From CAVRUD01 sp963849635 (lineage in GTDB: Bacteria > Chloroflexota > Chloroflexia > Thermomicrobiales > UBA6265), in assembly GCA_963849635.1 (NCBI GenBank), contig CAWKIA010000041.1, positions 1 through 64,000 of the forward strand: 64,000 nt of DNA, given 5' to 3'. Positions 17,441 to 27,482 of the stretch are shown here, one piece after another (the first letter of the stretch is position 1; each line of letters opens with the position of its first letter). The notes beneath the pieces were generated by a model that was given only the letters and a program-made list of their open reading frames with translations, had not been told where the DNA came from and did no database searches. The position numbers were made by a program, and so were the translations under genes.

Positions 17441-18340
17441 ATGCACCATCACAAATATCGGCTCATCATTCCATTTCTCTTGCCGGCGACGATTCTGTAT
17501 GGCGTATTCGTCGTCTATCCCTATGTCCAGGCCATGCTCATCTCGTTCACGGACTGGCGGGGTCTATCCAATAGGCGGCCGTACGTGGGCATGGAGAACT
17601 ATCGCGATCTGTGGGAGGACGAGCGTTTTCGCGAGGCGCTGACTCGCAACGGCCAACTGTTGGTTACGCTGCCGTTGGTAACGATCGCGATCGCGCTCAT
17701 CTTTGCCTCCCTCTTTGCCCAGGGTGGTGGCGCGGTCGGCGGCGCGAGCTTCTACCGCATCGTCTTCTTCTTTCCGCAGGTGATGCCGGTCGTGGTCGTC
17801 GGCATTCTTTGGAGTTACATCTATTCTCCGAATAGTGGCCTACTCAATGGCGTTCTCCGCGGCATCGGCCTGGAATCGGCTGGGCGAACGTCGTGGCTGA
17901 CCGATGCAAGTACCGTTCTCTGGGCCGTGGTAGCGGTGACGATCTGGTCGAGCGTCGGCTTCTACATGGTTATTTTCCTAGCCGCGATGCAGTCGATCCC
18001 GACGTCCTTCTATGAGGCGGCGATCCTCGATGGGGCAAGTCGCTGGACGTCGTTCAGGGACATCACGTTCCCGCTGATCTGGGAGTCCGTGCGGACGTCG
18101 TTGATCTACCTGGCAATCGCGGCATTGGACTTCTTCATCTTGATCACCGTCCTGGCCGGCGGGAGCACGACGACCGGCGCCCGCCGGGCGGAGGTCGCGG
18201 CGCTCTATCTCTACAACCAGGCCTTTGAACGCAGCCGCTGGGGCTACGCCTCCGCGATCGGCGTGGTCCTCCTGATCCTGACGCTGCTCCTGTCTGTCGT
18301 GATCATGCGAGTGACGCGCCGCGAGACGTACGAGTTTTAG
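17441..18340 (+). CDS. Sugar ABC transporter permease (NgcF-like)
   Basis: A 299-residue permease with six membrane spans starting at YRLIIPFLLPATILYGVFVV. The coupling loop is SFYEAAILDGASRWTSFRDI. It directly follows the NgcE-like binding protein and precedes the second permease on the same strand. Start ATG at 17441, preceded by AGAGGCGCC. The position and binding-protein type suggest import of N-acetylglucosamine, chitobiose or another amino sugar. Confidence 0.88.
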   Translation: MHHHKYRLIIPFLLPATILYGVFVVYPYVQAMLISFTDWRGLSNRRPYVGMENYRDLWEDERFREALTRNGQLLVTLPLVTIAIALIFASLFAQGGGAVGGASFYRIVFFFPQVMPVVVVGILWSYIYSPNSGLLNGVLRGIGLESAGRTSWLTDASTVLWAVVAVTIWSSVGFYMVIFLAAMQSIPTSFYEAAILDGASRWTSFRDITFPLIWESVRTSLIYLAIAALDFFILITVLAGGSTTTGARRAEVAALYLYNQAFERSRWGYASAIGVVLLILTLLLSVVIMRVTRRETYEF

Positions 18341-18349
18341 GCATCAGTT

Positions 18350-18421
18350 TTCAGCCGTCAGCCTCAGCTTTCAGTCACGAACCGCTACGGCTGACAACTG
18401 ATTGCTGATAGCTGACAGCTA
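18350..18421. repeat. Imperfect inverted repeat of the CAGCCGTCAGC family
   Basis: CAGTTTTCAGCCGTCAGC on the left faces GGCTGACAACTGATTGCTG and GCTGATAGCTGACAGCTAG on the right, in the gap between the two permease genes. It is the same family as at 17277-17330. Confidence 0.6.
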
Positions 18422-18433
18422 GGGTGGTGAGCG

Positions 18434-19366
18434 ATGAGTCTCGAAGCCGTTACATCGGGCAACGTTCGGCGCCAAAACGTCCTGGCCCGTTATGCGGCGG
18501 GCGCGAGGGCTCGTCCAGCCGACGCCATTCGCAATGGCCTGGCCCAGTTGCTGCTCGGTTTCTGGGCGCTGCTGGTGATCTACCCCTTCATCTGGATGGT
18601 GGTGACGTCGCTCAAGACGGATGGGGAGATCATCGCCGACCCGTGGAACTGGCCCGAGTCCCTCCAGTGGAACAACTTCGAGCGGGCCTGGACAGAGGCG
18701 CGGATCGGCCGCTTCTTCCTGAATACGATCATCGTGTTGTCGGGGTCGCTGACGGGGACGCTGCTGATTTCGTCGATGGCGGCCTACGTGCTGGCACGGT
18801 TCGTCTTTCCGGGGCGGCAGGTGATCTTTTTCGGCTTCGCGGCGGGGCTAATGTTCCCCGTCTTTCTCGCGCTGGTGCCGCTCTACTTTCTGATCGACGA
18901 TCTCAAGCCCATCGGGCTTGGGCTGGCGACCTATCAGTCACTGATCGTCGTCTACATCGCCTACTCGCTGCCGTTTACGATCTTTTTCCTGACCGGGTTC
19001 TTCAAGACGCTACCGTCGGAGCTGGGGGAAGCGGCGATTCTGGACGGGGCGAATCACTACCAGGTCTTCTTCCAGATCATGTTGCCGCTGGCGAAGCCGG
19101 GCCTGATCGCGATGGGCATCTTCAATTTCCTGGGGCAGTGGAATCAGTTCCTGCTGCCGCTGGTCCTGATGCCGGAGACGCTGGGCGGCAACAAGATGAT
19201 GCTCTCCCAGGGGCTCTACTTCCTCTCGGTGCAGGGAACCTATGAGACCGACTACAGCGCCCTCTTCGCCGCGATGGTGATCACGATGGTGCCGACGCTG
19301 ATCGTGTACATCCTCTTCCAGCGGCGGCTGGAGGCGGGGCTGACGGCGGGGGCGCTGAAGGGGTAA
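18434..19366 (+). CDS. Sugar ABC transporter permease (NgcG-like)
   Basis: A 310-residue permease of the MalG class with about six membrane spans (LLLGFWALLVIYPFIWMVV first). The coupling loop is SELGEAAILDGANHYQVFFQ and the C-terminus is GLTAGALKG, typical of the class. It completes the NgcEFG-like set. Start ATG at 18434 preceded by GGTGGTGAGCG. No ATPase gene is in the operon. Confidence 0.88.
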   Translation: MSLEAVTSGNVRRQNVLARYAAGARARPADAIRNGLAQLLLGFWALLVIYPFIWMVVTSLKTDGEIIADPWNWPESLQWNNFERAWTEARIGRFFLNTIIVLSGSLTGTLLISSMAAYVLARFVFPGRQVIFFGFAAGLMFPVFLALVPLYFLIDDLKPIGLGLATYQSLIVVYIAYSLPFTIFFLTGFFKTLPSELGEAAILDGANHYQVFFQIMLPLAKPGLIAMGIFNFLGQWNQFLLPLVLMPETLGGNKMMLSQGLYFLSVQGTYETDYSALFAAMVITMVPTLIVYILFQRRLEAGLTAGALKG

Positions 19367-19374
19367 AAGGTAAC

Positions 19375-19545
19375 GACCTCACCCCTAGTCCCTCTCCAAA
19401 ACACCCCTCACCCCCCAGCCCCCTCTCCCTCGGCAACGGAGAGGGGGAGCGTCTCCTCGGACATACGCGCTGGCATTCGTCCCCTCTCCCGTGCGCGGGA
19501 GAGGGGTGGCGCGCAGCGCCGGGGTGAGGGCTGTCCCCAGGTGAG
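19375..19545. repeat. Intergenic repeat of the CCTCACCCC family
   Basis: Contains CCCTCACCCCCCAGCCCCC and CCTCTCCCTCGG/CAACGGAGAGG hairpins, ending in GCGCCGGGGTGAGGGC. It is the mirror-image relative of the copy at 6035-6158. It separates the permease from the next gene. Confidence 0.6.
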
Positions 19546-19604
19546 ATAATCCCGCCCAATCTCTCGTGGATAGTACTTCTATGCTAGCAAGAGGAGTCTT
19601 TCTG

Positions 19605-20427
19605 GTGTCCGGTTCCACACCTCCGTCCTGGATCGAGCGGGGCGAGATCGTTGATAACGCGTTTCGGGCCCGGCGCCTGGAGGGGATGACCGCGCTGGTG
19701 ACCGGCAGCACGCGCGGGCTGGGGCGCACGATCGCCGAGTGGCTGGCACGGGATGGGGCGAACATCGTCGTATCCGGGCGCGGACGAGGAGCCGGTCGCG
19801 GCGTCGGTGGCCGCGATGAAGGAGCTTGGGGTCGAGTCGTTTGGGATTGCGGCCGATCTGGCGGAGGTCGAAGAGGCGCACCGGCTGGCGGACGAGACGC
19901 TGACCCGGGTGGAGCGGTTGGACATCCTGGTCAACAACGCGGGGATGAGCATCCGGGGGCACTTCTGGGAGGTGACGGACGCCGACTGGGACTACCAGGT
20001 CAACGTCAACGTCCGCTCTCCCTTCATCCTGGCCCAGCACGCGGCCAAGCACATGATTGAGAAAGGGATTCGAGGCCGGATCGTCAACATCTCCACGATC
20101 GGTGTCACCCAATGCCACCGGGACGGCGCGGTCTACAACCTGGCCAAGGGCGGGGTGGAGACGATGACCCGCAACATGGGGTACGAATTGGCTCCGTATC
20201 GGATCGGAGTCAACTGTGTCGCCCCTGGCGCGATTGCCGACCGGCCTGGCGCGCGAGAGCGCGGCGAGAACTGGGGCGATTTCCGCGGCAGCATCCCCAT
20301 CGGCCGGTATGGCCGAGCCGAGGACATCGCCTCGGCGGTCCGCTACTTCTGCCTGCCGGAGAGCGAGTTCATCACCGGGCAAACGTTGCTGGTAGACGGC
20401 GGCCATGCCACCTACCTGCACGAATAG
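19605..20427 (+). CDS. SDR family oxidoreductase (glucose/gluconate dehydrogenase-like), frameshifted
   Basis: About 274 residues after repair. The first frame contains LEGMTALVTGSTRGLGRTIA, with the TGSTRGLG cofactor motif, and GANIVVSGR. The second frame resumes as ADEEPVAASV near 19782 and contains NNAGMSIRG, NISTIG, YNLAKGG (catalytic Tyr and Lys), NCVAPGAI and ITGQTLLVDGG. A one-base indel separates them. GTG at 19605 has AAGAGGAG eight bases upstream. It follows the amino-sugar importer genes and may oxidise the imported sugar. Confidence 0.82.
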
Positions 20428-20481
20428 CGCGATCATTCTCGGTACAATCTGCCCCTCGAACTGACCTGCCGATCAGCGCGA

Positions 20482-22882
20482 ATGGAGCGTCCGTTGGCTG
20501 CTACTTCCCAGGCCGTATCCGACCATGACCTCCTCTCTCTTTTCCGTGGCGAACGATCTGCGGTCGAGATCGCCGCGGCCGTGGGCATCGGGGAGCATGA
20601 TGTCCTTGGTGCTCGGAGCGAGTTTCTGGCGCGGCGATTGCCGCCGGCGAACGCGACGCTGAAGGCGGCGACAAGCGGGACGGTGGAGATCCTGCGAGAC
20701 AGGGCATGGGTACCGCACGTTTTCGCGAAATCGACCGCCGATCTCTGGTTTGGGGTCGGCTTTGCGATGGCGCAAGATCGCCTCTGGCAGATGGATCGAT
20801 TGCGACGGCGGGCGTACGGCACGCTGGCCGAGGTGCTGGGTCCCAATCATGCCGCCGCCGACTTGCAGCACCGGATCGTCGATCTGGACGGCATCGCCGC
20901 CGCCGAGGCACGGCGCCTGGATGGCGAGGAGCGCGTCGTCGTCGAGGGGTTAGTGGCGGGGATCAACCGGGGGATCGAGACCTTTGGGACCGATCTGCCG
21001 GTCGAGTTCGCGATGCTGGACTACGAGCCGGCGTCCCTTCACGGCCCACGATGTGCTCGCGATCTTGCGGGGTATCTGGTGGTCGCTCAATGGTCGGTTG
21101 CCGATGCTGACCATCGCCGAGGCGGCGTCGCTGCTGCCGGAGGAGCTGCGGGACGCGTATCTGACGCCGGCTTCGCCGGAGGCACGGATTCTGCCGGCCG
21201 GTTCGTCAGTGCCGGCCGCCGGGATGGCGGCGGACGCGCTCAAATCGCCGGTGGCGGGCGAGAGCGACTGGCAGGGCAGCAACAACTGGGCGGTGGGGTC
21301 TGAGCGAACCGCGTCGGGTCAGCCGATTCTGTGCTCTGATCCGCATCAGCCGTTCTGGCTCCCGTCCTCATGGTACGAATTCGCCATCCATGGTCCGGAC
21401 GGGACGGTGGCGGGGGCCGGGCATCCGGGGACGCCGGGACAGTGGTGGGGCAGCAATGGCAGCGTGGCCTGGGGCCTGACCAACGATGGCACGTCGACCA
21501 AGGATCTGTACCGGGAGGAGGTCCATCCTGACGATCCTGGGCGATACCGCGACGGTGACGGTTGGAGGACCTTTGCGGAACGCGACGTTGAGATCGCCGT
21601 GCGTGGCGAGGAGCCGCGACGGCATACCGTGCGCTCGACCGTGCGGGGGCCGATCGTCAACGATGTGGTTCCCGCGATCGACCCGGACGGCGATCCGCCG
21701 CTGTCGCTCCGCTGGGTAGGACAGGAGCATGTCGCCGATATCACCACGATGCTGCGGTATGCCAAAGCCAAAACGTGCGACGAGTTCCATGAGGCGCTGC
21801 GGGAGTGGGCCGTCCCAGTCTTCAACTGGGTCTGCGCCGATACCACCGGGCACGTCGCCTACCAGCACGCCGGCCGCATCCCGATCCGGGGCCGGATCAA
21901 GACGGGCTACCGCGACGCGAACAACCCGGACGATGCCTGGACAGGGTATGTACCGTTCAAGGCGCTGCCGCGGATTGCGCCGTTGCGGGACGGATACGTC
22001 TCTAGCGCCAACAACCGACCCTATCCCGACGACTATCCGCACCCGCTGTACGGGCCGAGCGCGACCGGCTACCGCCAGGACCGGATTCGGGCAGTGATCG
22101 ACGCGACCCATTCGTTCGATGCCGACGTTGCCAGGGATCTGCAGAGTGACCCAGTGAGCAATCGGGCCGCGCACGTCGCTCCACTCCTCGTCGCCCGGTT
22201 GGAGAACAGCGGAGATTCGGATGTCGACCTGTTCGTTGAGCAACTGCGGAATTGGGATTTCGCCTACACGTTCGATGCGACCGCGCCGCTCTTCTTCGAG
22301 ACGTTTTCGACAATCTGGTCAGGTGTCGTCGCCGGGGCGCGTTTCCCGGCTCACCTGCAGGCGCTCACGAGGGGGCAGACCGGTCCGGCCACCCAGCTTA
22401 TCGAGGGCGATGATCTGCCGTGGTTCCCGGATGGGATCGGCAGCAGGCTGGTTGATGCGGCCAGGGAGACGGTCCGCTGGGTCAAGGAGCATCACGGCAA
22501 CGATCCGGCTGCGTGGCGGTGGCGGGAGATCCACACGGCGGACTGGAAGCACCCGCTCAGTTCGGCCGGAGCCGCCGACCTGTTCGATCTCGGCCCCGAA
22601 CCGATTCTTGGTTGCGCCGAGACGGTCAACAATACGGGTACCGGTACCGGCTACGACGTGGGGGTTATCGGCGGCGTTGAGTACCGTCTCCTGGTGGATT
22701 TAGCGGAGCCTGGCGTGATCCGAGCCGTCCAAAATGCGGGCAACTCCGGCCAGCCGGGCAGCCCGCACTACGGTGACCAACTGGCCCCGTGGATTGCTGG
22801 GGAATATCACACGGTGCATCTAAACCGCGAGGGAGTGGAGGCGGACCTGGCGGGGAGGACGGTGCTGGAGGCGGGCGAGTAG
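20482..22882 (+). CDS. Penicillin acylase family N-terminal nucleophile hydrolase, frameshifted
   Basis: About 799 residues after repair, the normal length for the self-cleaving family that hydrolyses N-acyl amides such as beta-lactam side chains or acyl-homoserine lactones. The alpha part contains WVPHVFAKSTADLWFGVGFA and AQDRLWQMDRLRRRAYG. The frame changes near 21036, between LDYEPA and PFTAHDVLAI. The expected nucleophile is the Ser of QGSNNWAV near residue 266 (base 21278), where the chain would be cut; GSNGSVAWGLTN follows. No secretion signal is evident. It follows the sugar operon, and its substrate is unknown. Confidence 0.85.
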
Positions 22883-22940
22883 GAGGAGACGGCGTCCGGT
22901 GCGCAGTAGTTCGGGTCACCCAGTGGCGACCGGCGAACCT

Positions 22941-23085
22941 GTCATCCCGAGCCTGTCGAGGGATCTCGAAGGGCGCGTGGTCGCGATGCGGCCCGCAAGT
23001 CGAGAGAATAGCATCGTGCTCTCGAAGACGGCTGCACCATTGGAACGCCGTCTTCATCGAGATTCCTCGACAAGCTCGGAATGAC
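22941..23085. repeat. MITE-like 145-base element with GTCATCCCGAGC ends, copy 1
   Basis: The left end GTCATCCCGAGCCTGTCGAG is the near-perfect complement of the right end CTCGACAAGCTCGGAATGAC. The interior contains CGAGAGAATAGCATCGTGCTC. A second copy with the same ends and a related interior lies at 59975-60122. It has no coding capacity. Confidence 0.75.
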
Positions 23086-23134
23086 AGGGGGCAGGGTGCG
23101 AGAGCGCATCTCCCCTAGCTGAACGCCGAACGCG

Positions 23135-24454
23135 CTAGCTCGGCGGCGGCGTTACAAGCGGTTTCGGCGTCTTGGCCTCAACCAGCACCTTGTCGACGCG
23201 GTTGCCGTCCATGTCGACGACCTCGAAGGTCCAGCCATTCCAGGACAGGGATTCGCCGGGGCTGGGGATGCGGCCGAGGCGGGCCATCAGGAAGCCGCCG
23301 AGCGTTTGGTAGGCGCCGTCTTCTTCCGGGACGGCATTCGCGCCGATCAGGTCGTTGACCTCGTCGATCAGCAGGCCGCCGTCCAGCAGCCACGAGCCGT
23401 CGGCCCGGCGCACGGCCTCGTCATGCCCGCCCTGCTCCTCGGGGCCGAGATCGCCGACGATCGCCTCTATCAGGTCGTGGAGGGTGACTATTCCAGCAGT
23501 GCCGCCGTATTCATCGACGACGACCGCCAGAGGGACTGTCGCGTCGCGTAGCCGTTCCAATGCCTGGAATGCCGGCAGGCTTTCCGGGACGAACGTGGCA
23601 TCGATCATTGCTTTGGCGACGTCGGTCGATTCTCCGGCTAGCGCCCGGCTCCAGATCGATTTGACGGAGACGACTCCCCGGATCTCGTCCGGACCGCCGG
23701 CACAAACGGGAAAGTGGGAGTGGGGCGACTCCGCCATCCGGGCCTGATTCGTGGCCAAGTCGTCTTCCAGGTCGAGGAAGACCACCCGGTGGCGGGGCGT
23801 CATGATTTCGCTCACGCGGCGGTCGCCCAGCCGGAAGACGGCCTCGACCAGTTTCGGCTCCTGGACGTCGAAGACGCCCGCCTGCGCACCCTGGCGTAAC
23901 AGCAGACCGATCTCCTCCTCGGTGATCGGTGGCTCATTGGACTGCTTTGCGCCAAGGACGCGCATCAAGGCGTCGCTGGAGACGCTCAGAACGGAGACGA
24001 CCGGGCTGGCGAACCTGGAGAGGGCGCGCATCGGCCGGGCGATGGCGACGGCGATCGATTCGGGGCGCTGCAACGCCAGGCGCTTGGGCACTAGCTCGCC
24101 GATGACCAGGGAGAGATAGGTAATCGTGATGACGACGACGGCGACGCCGATCGCGTCGCCGTATTGCCCAATCCCAGGAACATCGCTCAGCCAGCCGCTG
24201 ACCGTCTCGGCGACGGTCGCGCCACCAAAGGTACCGGCGAGGATGCCGATCAGGGTGATCCCGATCTGGACGGTCGAGAGAAACCGGTCCGGCTTCTCGG
24301 CCAGTTCGAGTGCCACGGCCGCCCCGTTATCCCCGGCCTCGGCTCGCGTCTGGAGCCGGGCCCGCCGGGCCGAAACAACAGCCATCTCCGACCCGGAGAG
24401 GACGCCGTTCGCCACGATCAGGAGGAGGACGATCAGGATCTCGATTGATGCCAA
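23135..24454 (-). CDS. CNNM/CBS domain membrane protein (CorC/HlyC, hemolysin-like family)
   Basis: About 439 residues. Domain order: CNNM membrane domain with three to four spans (IEILIVLLLIVANGVLSGSE, the YGDAIGVAVVVITITYLSLV region, GELVPKRLALQ) to about residue 190; a CBS pair beginning RVSEIMTPRHRVVFLDLED and including VPLAVVVDEYGGTAGIVTL; and a C-terminal CorC/HlyC domain with GRIPSPGESL and WTFEVVDMDG. The family is linked to Mg2+ or Co2+ handling. TTG at 24454 with AAGGAG upstream is the likely start; TTG at 24469 is an alternative. Confidence 0.88.
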   Translation of the reverse strand: MASIEILIVLLLIVANGVLSGSEMAVVSARRARLQTRAEAGDNGAAVALELAEKPDRFLSTVQIGITLIGILAGTFGGATVAETVSGWLSDVPGIGQYGDAIGVAVVVITITYLSLVIGELVPKRLALQRPESIAVAIARPMRALSRFASPVVSVLSVSSDALMRVLGAKQSNEPPITEEEIGLLLRQGAQAGVFDVQEPKLVEAVFRLGDRRVSEIMTPRHRVVFLDLEDDLATNQARMAESPHSHFPVCAGGPDEIRGVVSVKSIWSRALAGESTDVAKAMIDATFVPESLPAFQALERLRDATVPLAVVVDEYGGTAGIVTLHDLIEAIVGDLGPEEQGGHDEAVRRADGSWLLDGGLLIDEVNDLIGANAVPEEDGAYQTLGGFLMARLGRIPSPGESLSWNGWTFEVVDMDGNRVDKVLVEAKTPKPLVTPPPS

Positions 24455-24514
24455 CAGGGCTCCTTCCAAGGTTACCGGTGAACCACGCGACTGATGCCCT
24501 GTTGTCGGCTGGAC

Positions 24515-26398
24515 TCAAGTCCGGCGGCGGAGGTTCTCTAGCATAGGGCGCAGTTTGTACTTGCGCATGTGCTTGGCGATCAGGCCGTCGAGTTCGGACC
24601 GCCAGGAGTCAATGTGGCCGAGTACGCGCTCGGCCGCGCCAGCCCGCGCCAGCCAGGCGACCGCCTCATCGTAGTGGGATGACTGTCCTTCGTCCATGAT
24701 CTCGAACGCGATGCGCCGCCCCGTCGCTGCCACCCATTCCGGGTGGGTGGCGGTCGCGGCGTCGGCGACGCGGGCCTTCAGGTGCCATTCGTAGACGTCC
24801 TCCACAGCCGCGACCGCATCTCCGATCAAACCCTCGTGCAGGAATACATCGATGTGGCCCTCTGGTAGCACCGAGCGGTGTTCGCGGAGGTAGGTTAGGA
24901 GGTCAGGGCGCAGGGTGTCCCAGGACTCACCCGCGATCTCCTTCGCCCTCAGGTAGCTGCCAAGGTTCAACTCGTGCTCGAAGGCGATGCGAGCCGCCCG
25001 CAGCGCCAGCTCTGATTGTCCCAGCTCGCTCGCCAGGTCTCGCGTCCAGATCGCCAGTTCGCCCGGGCGAGGGGCCGTCGAACTGTACGCACTTCGATAG
25101 GAGTCCCATTTGCTTGGCAAGGAGAGGCCATGCTCGGCGACGCGGAGCGCCCGCTCCGCGTCGTTCTGTTCGCGGAAGGCGCGGGACAGGGAGAGCGCCT
25201 CTTCGGCGGTCCGTAGCTGGCCCAGACCGTAAGCCAGGGCTTCGTCTGCCCGGCCCAGGCGGACGAGCATCGTGGACCGTCGATCGCGGATGCCACTCAC
25301 ACCGGCGTAGTTGAGGAACTCGTCGAACCGGCCCTGACGCTCAAGGACATTGAGCCGGGCGTGGGTCAGCTCGACTCCACCGTCGGGCAAGAACAGGTCG
25401 TCTTCATCCTCGTCCAGATCATCCCAGGACTCGTCCTCCTCGTCTTCCTCGGACAACTCCAGTGGTTCGCCCGCGAGTGCCTTTTGGACCTCAGGAGCAT
25501 CCCAACCTTCCGCGATTGCGGCCAGGGCCGAATCGAAGACATCGTCCACGCCGAATTCGCGCAGATTGCGGGCGTATCCCTTCAGTTTCTTTGTCCAATT
25601 CGCGCGCGCCGCCGCGTCCAGGTCGGCGGACAGAAGCGCTTCCGCCCAGATTGGATTGAGGTCGTAGAAGAAGGCGCTGGCGTCGCCGTCCGAGTCGTCC
25701 ATCTCCTCCCAGTCGGAGAGGTATTCGTCGGTAATCGCGTCGAGGATGGCCAGCGCCGCGGGTGCGTCGCCGTCGTTGAGGTATCCGGTGACCTGGGTGA
25801 GCACGCTGCGCACACCATCGACGACGCCACTTACCTGCCAATAGGCTTCCGAAGAGCTGAAGCGGTTCAGACCCTGGATCTCGTCGCGGACCTCGCGGCG
25901 GGCGGCTTTAACTGCGGCCGACATGTTTTTTGCGGGGGCGGGCACCGGCGACCTGAGCGTCGCCGCCGGTGCTGGAGCAGGTTGGGCGAGCAGAGCCTCG
26001 ATCGTCTCGGTCGTGACCTGGCGCATCTCGACCAGGCGGCGAACGGCGTTGCGTAGTTGGTCCTCTCCGGCCTCGGCCAGGAGCGTGTCGAGCGACGGGC
26101 GCTCCTCGACCGACTGCGGGTCGTCAATCAACGTCAACAGGACCGCGACGATGTGCTTGCACCACCCGCCCCAGTCGTACGGGCAGGTGCAGCCGGCCTC
26201 GATCAGGCCGGCTGCATCGGCCCGGACGCTGATCGTATAGGGGTAGATGTCGCTGCCTTCGACTTCCGCCTGGAGGAGGTCGCCCCGCCGCGTAATCTCC
26301 CCGACCGCTCCCTCGCGGTGATACTCCTGGCCGCGCCGAAACGTCTCGGCGGCCGCGCCTTCGCGCACCATTGCCTCGGTTAATGTGGGAAGCGTCAT
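24515..26398 (-). CDS. SWIM zinc finger family protein
   Basis: A 627-residue protein with an N-terminal SWIM zinc finger (GCTCPYDWGGWCKHIVAVLL, the CxC...CxH pattern) at about residues 69-88. A long helical, TPR-like region of uncertain fold follows, with an acidic stretch (SEEDEEDESWDDLDEDEDD) near residue 310. SWIM proteins bind DNA or protein partners; many sit beside SNF2 helicases, but none is here. ATG at 26398 overlaps the upstream stop by four bases (ATGA), so translation is coupled to the UPF0158 gene. Confidence 0.85.
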   Translation of the reverse strand: MTLPTLTEAMVREGAAAETFRRGQEYHREGAVGEITRRGDLLQAEVEGSDIYPYTISVRADAAGLIEAGCTCPYDWGGWCKHIVAVLLTLIDDPQSVEERPSLDTLLAEAGEDQLRNAVRRLVEMRQVTTETIEALLAQPAPAPAATLRSPVPAPAKNMSAAVKAARREVRDEIQGLNRFSSSEAYWQVSGVVDGVRSVLTQVTGYLNDGDAPAALAILDAITDEYLSDWEEMDDSDGDASAFFYDLNPIWAEALLSADLDAAARANWTKKLKGYARNLREFGVDDVFDSALAAIAEGWDAPEVQKALAGEPLELSEEDEEDESWDDLDEDEDDLFLPDGGVELTHARLNVLERQGRFDEFLNYAGVSGIRDRRSTMLVRLGRADEALAYGLGQLRTAEEALSLSRAFREQNDAERALRVAEHGLSLPSKWDSYRSAYSSTAPRPGELAIWTRDLASELGQSELALRAARIAFEHELNLGSYLRAKEIAGESWDTLRPDLLTYLREHRSVLPEGHIDVFLHEGLIGDAVAAVEDVYEWHLKARVADAATATHPEWVAATGRRIAFEIMDEGQSSHYDEAVAWLARAGAAERVLGHIDSWRSELDGLIAKHMRKYKLRPMLENLRRRT

Positions 26399-26976
26399 GG
26401 CGTGTCCGGCTCCCGTGGTTCGATTCCGACTGACCGCAGCCATGCCACCGCTTGTACTCGATTGCGATGATTTTCGAACTCGTACCAACGCGTCCGTTCG
26501 GACGGCGCATCGAGCAGCGTGTCCTTGAACCGGCGGAACGCACCGCGCCCGACAATAGCCGCGCGGAACCGCTCGCGCAGGTGCTCGTCCGCGATAGTCT
26601 CAATGAACTCGGCCATGTCGTTGTAGGCATCGCGGCTCTCGACGCCGGGAATCTCGATAAAGCGCGTCCCGAAGTGGCGGTCGACCGCGTCCGCTTCACG
26701 GACCGCGTCATTCATCCAGTCCGGCAGGTCCATCTCCGCCAGAGCTGCGTCGAGTGTGACGGGCAGTTCCCGAGTCTCTTCCAATGCCCGCTGAACCTCA
26801 TCGGTGACCAGGATCACATCACCGGTCTCGACGTCCAGCACGTGGCGCCCCTCCGACGAGGAGCTCATCTCCATCGCCGCCTCAAGGAGCGAAAGGTCGA
26901 TCCCCAGATCCGTCATGCCGGTGCCGGAATGACGGAAAGAGATGGCGTTGTGTCCTAGGTCCATCGTCAGATTCAC
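26395..26976 (-). CDS. UPF0158 family protein
   Basis: A 193-residue UPF0158 protein. Landmarks: VLDVETGDVILV, then FIEIPGVESRDAYNDMAEF and FRAAIVGRGAFRRFKDTLLD, with WYEFENHRNR near the end. The function of the family is unknown. It overlaps the next gene (SWIM protein) and the previous one (26973-27401) by four bases each, so the three genes form a tightly coupled operon. Confidence 0.85.
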   Translation of the reverse strand: MNLTMDLGHNAISFRHSGTGMTDLGIDLSLLEAAMEMSSSSEGRHVLDVETGDVILVTDEVQRALEETRELPVTLDAALAEMDLPDWMNDAVREADAVDRHFGTRFIEIPGVESRDAYNDMAEFIETIADEHLRERFRAAIVGRGAFRRFKDTLLDAPSERTRWYEFENHRNRVQAVAWLRSVGIEPREPDTP

Positions 26977-27401
26977 CCCGACAGATAGACGCTGGCGGCG
27001 ACCTGGAACGCTTCCTCAGGCCTGCCCGAAAAGCTTCCGGTCGGGAAGATAGCTAACTCGTAGCGCTCGTTGCTGTAGGTATAGAACCCGAAGGTCCAAT
27101 CGTCGGGCCCAAAGTAGCGCAGGCGGCAGAGGTGCGTCGGGGTCTCCCGCAGCCGTTCCTCGAATTCCTCTCGGGTTTCCGGCCAGTCGGCCGGAGGCCA
27201 GCCCGGTGTCATGACCGGTTCGGTGAAGGCATCGACGTAACAGAACTGGCCGCGAAACCGAATTGCGAGGCGGGTGTATTTTCCGGCGAAGTGCTGCTCG
27301 GCGTAGGAGCGGATGCGATGCTCCGTCTCGGCCCGGATCCGATCCGGTATCCGCACGCCGCCGCTGTCGGGATCGTAGGCCCGCTGGTAGCGCGTTGGCA
27401 C
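26973..27401 (-). CDS. Conserved hypothetical protein, first gene of the SWIM/UPF0158 operon
   Basis: 142 residues, soluble, with no signal peptide or membrane span. It reads YAEQHFAGKYTRLAIRFRGQ and FGPDDWTFGFYTYSNERYEL, then an aromatic-rich C-terminus. I do not recognise a named domain. It contains several aromatic and charged pairs typical of a small alpha/beta fold, but no catalytic motif. Four-base ATGA overlap with the UPF0158 gene downstream strongly suggests the three proteins are made together and may act together. Confidence 0.75.
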   Translation of the reverse strand: MPTRYQRAYDPDSGGVRIPDRIRAETEHRIRSYAEQHFAGKYTRLAIRFRGQFCYVDAFTEPVMTPGWPPADWPETREEFEERLRETPTHLCRLRYFGPDDWTFGFYTYSNERYELAIFPTGSFSGRPEEAFQVAASVYLSG

Positions 27402-27482
27402 GCTTCCTCCCGTCTTGATTTGGCAATGACCTCGCCGCCGCCAGTGAGCGCCTCCGCTCCTTGCCGTCTTCTGCCTTCACTC

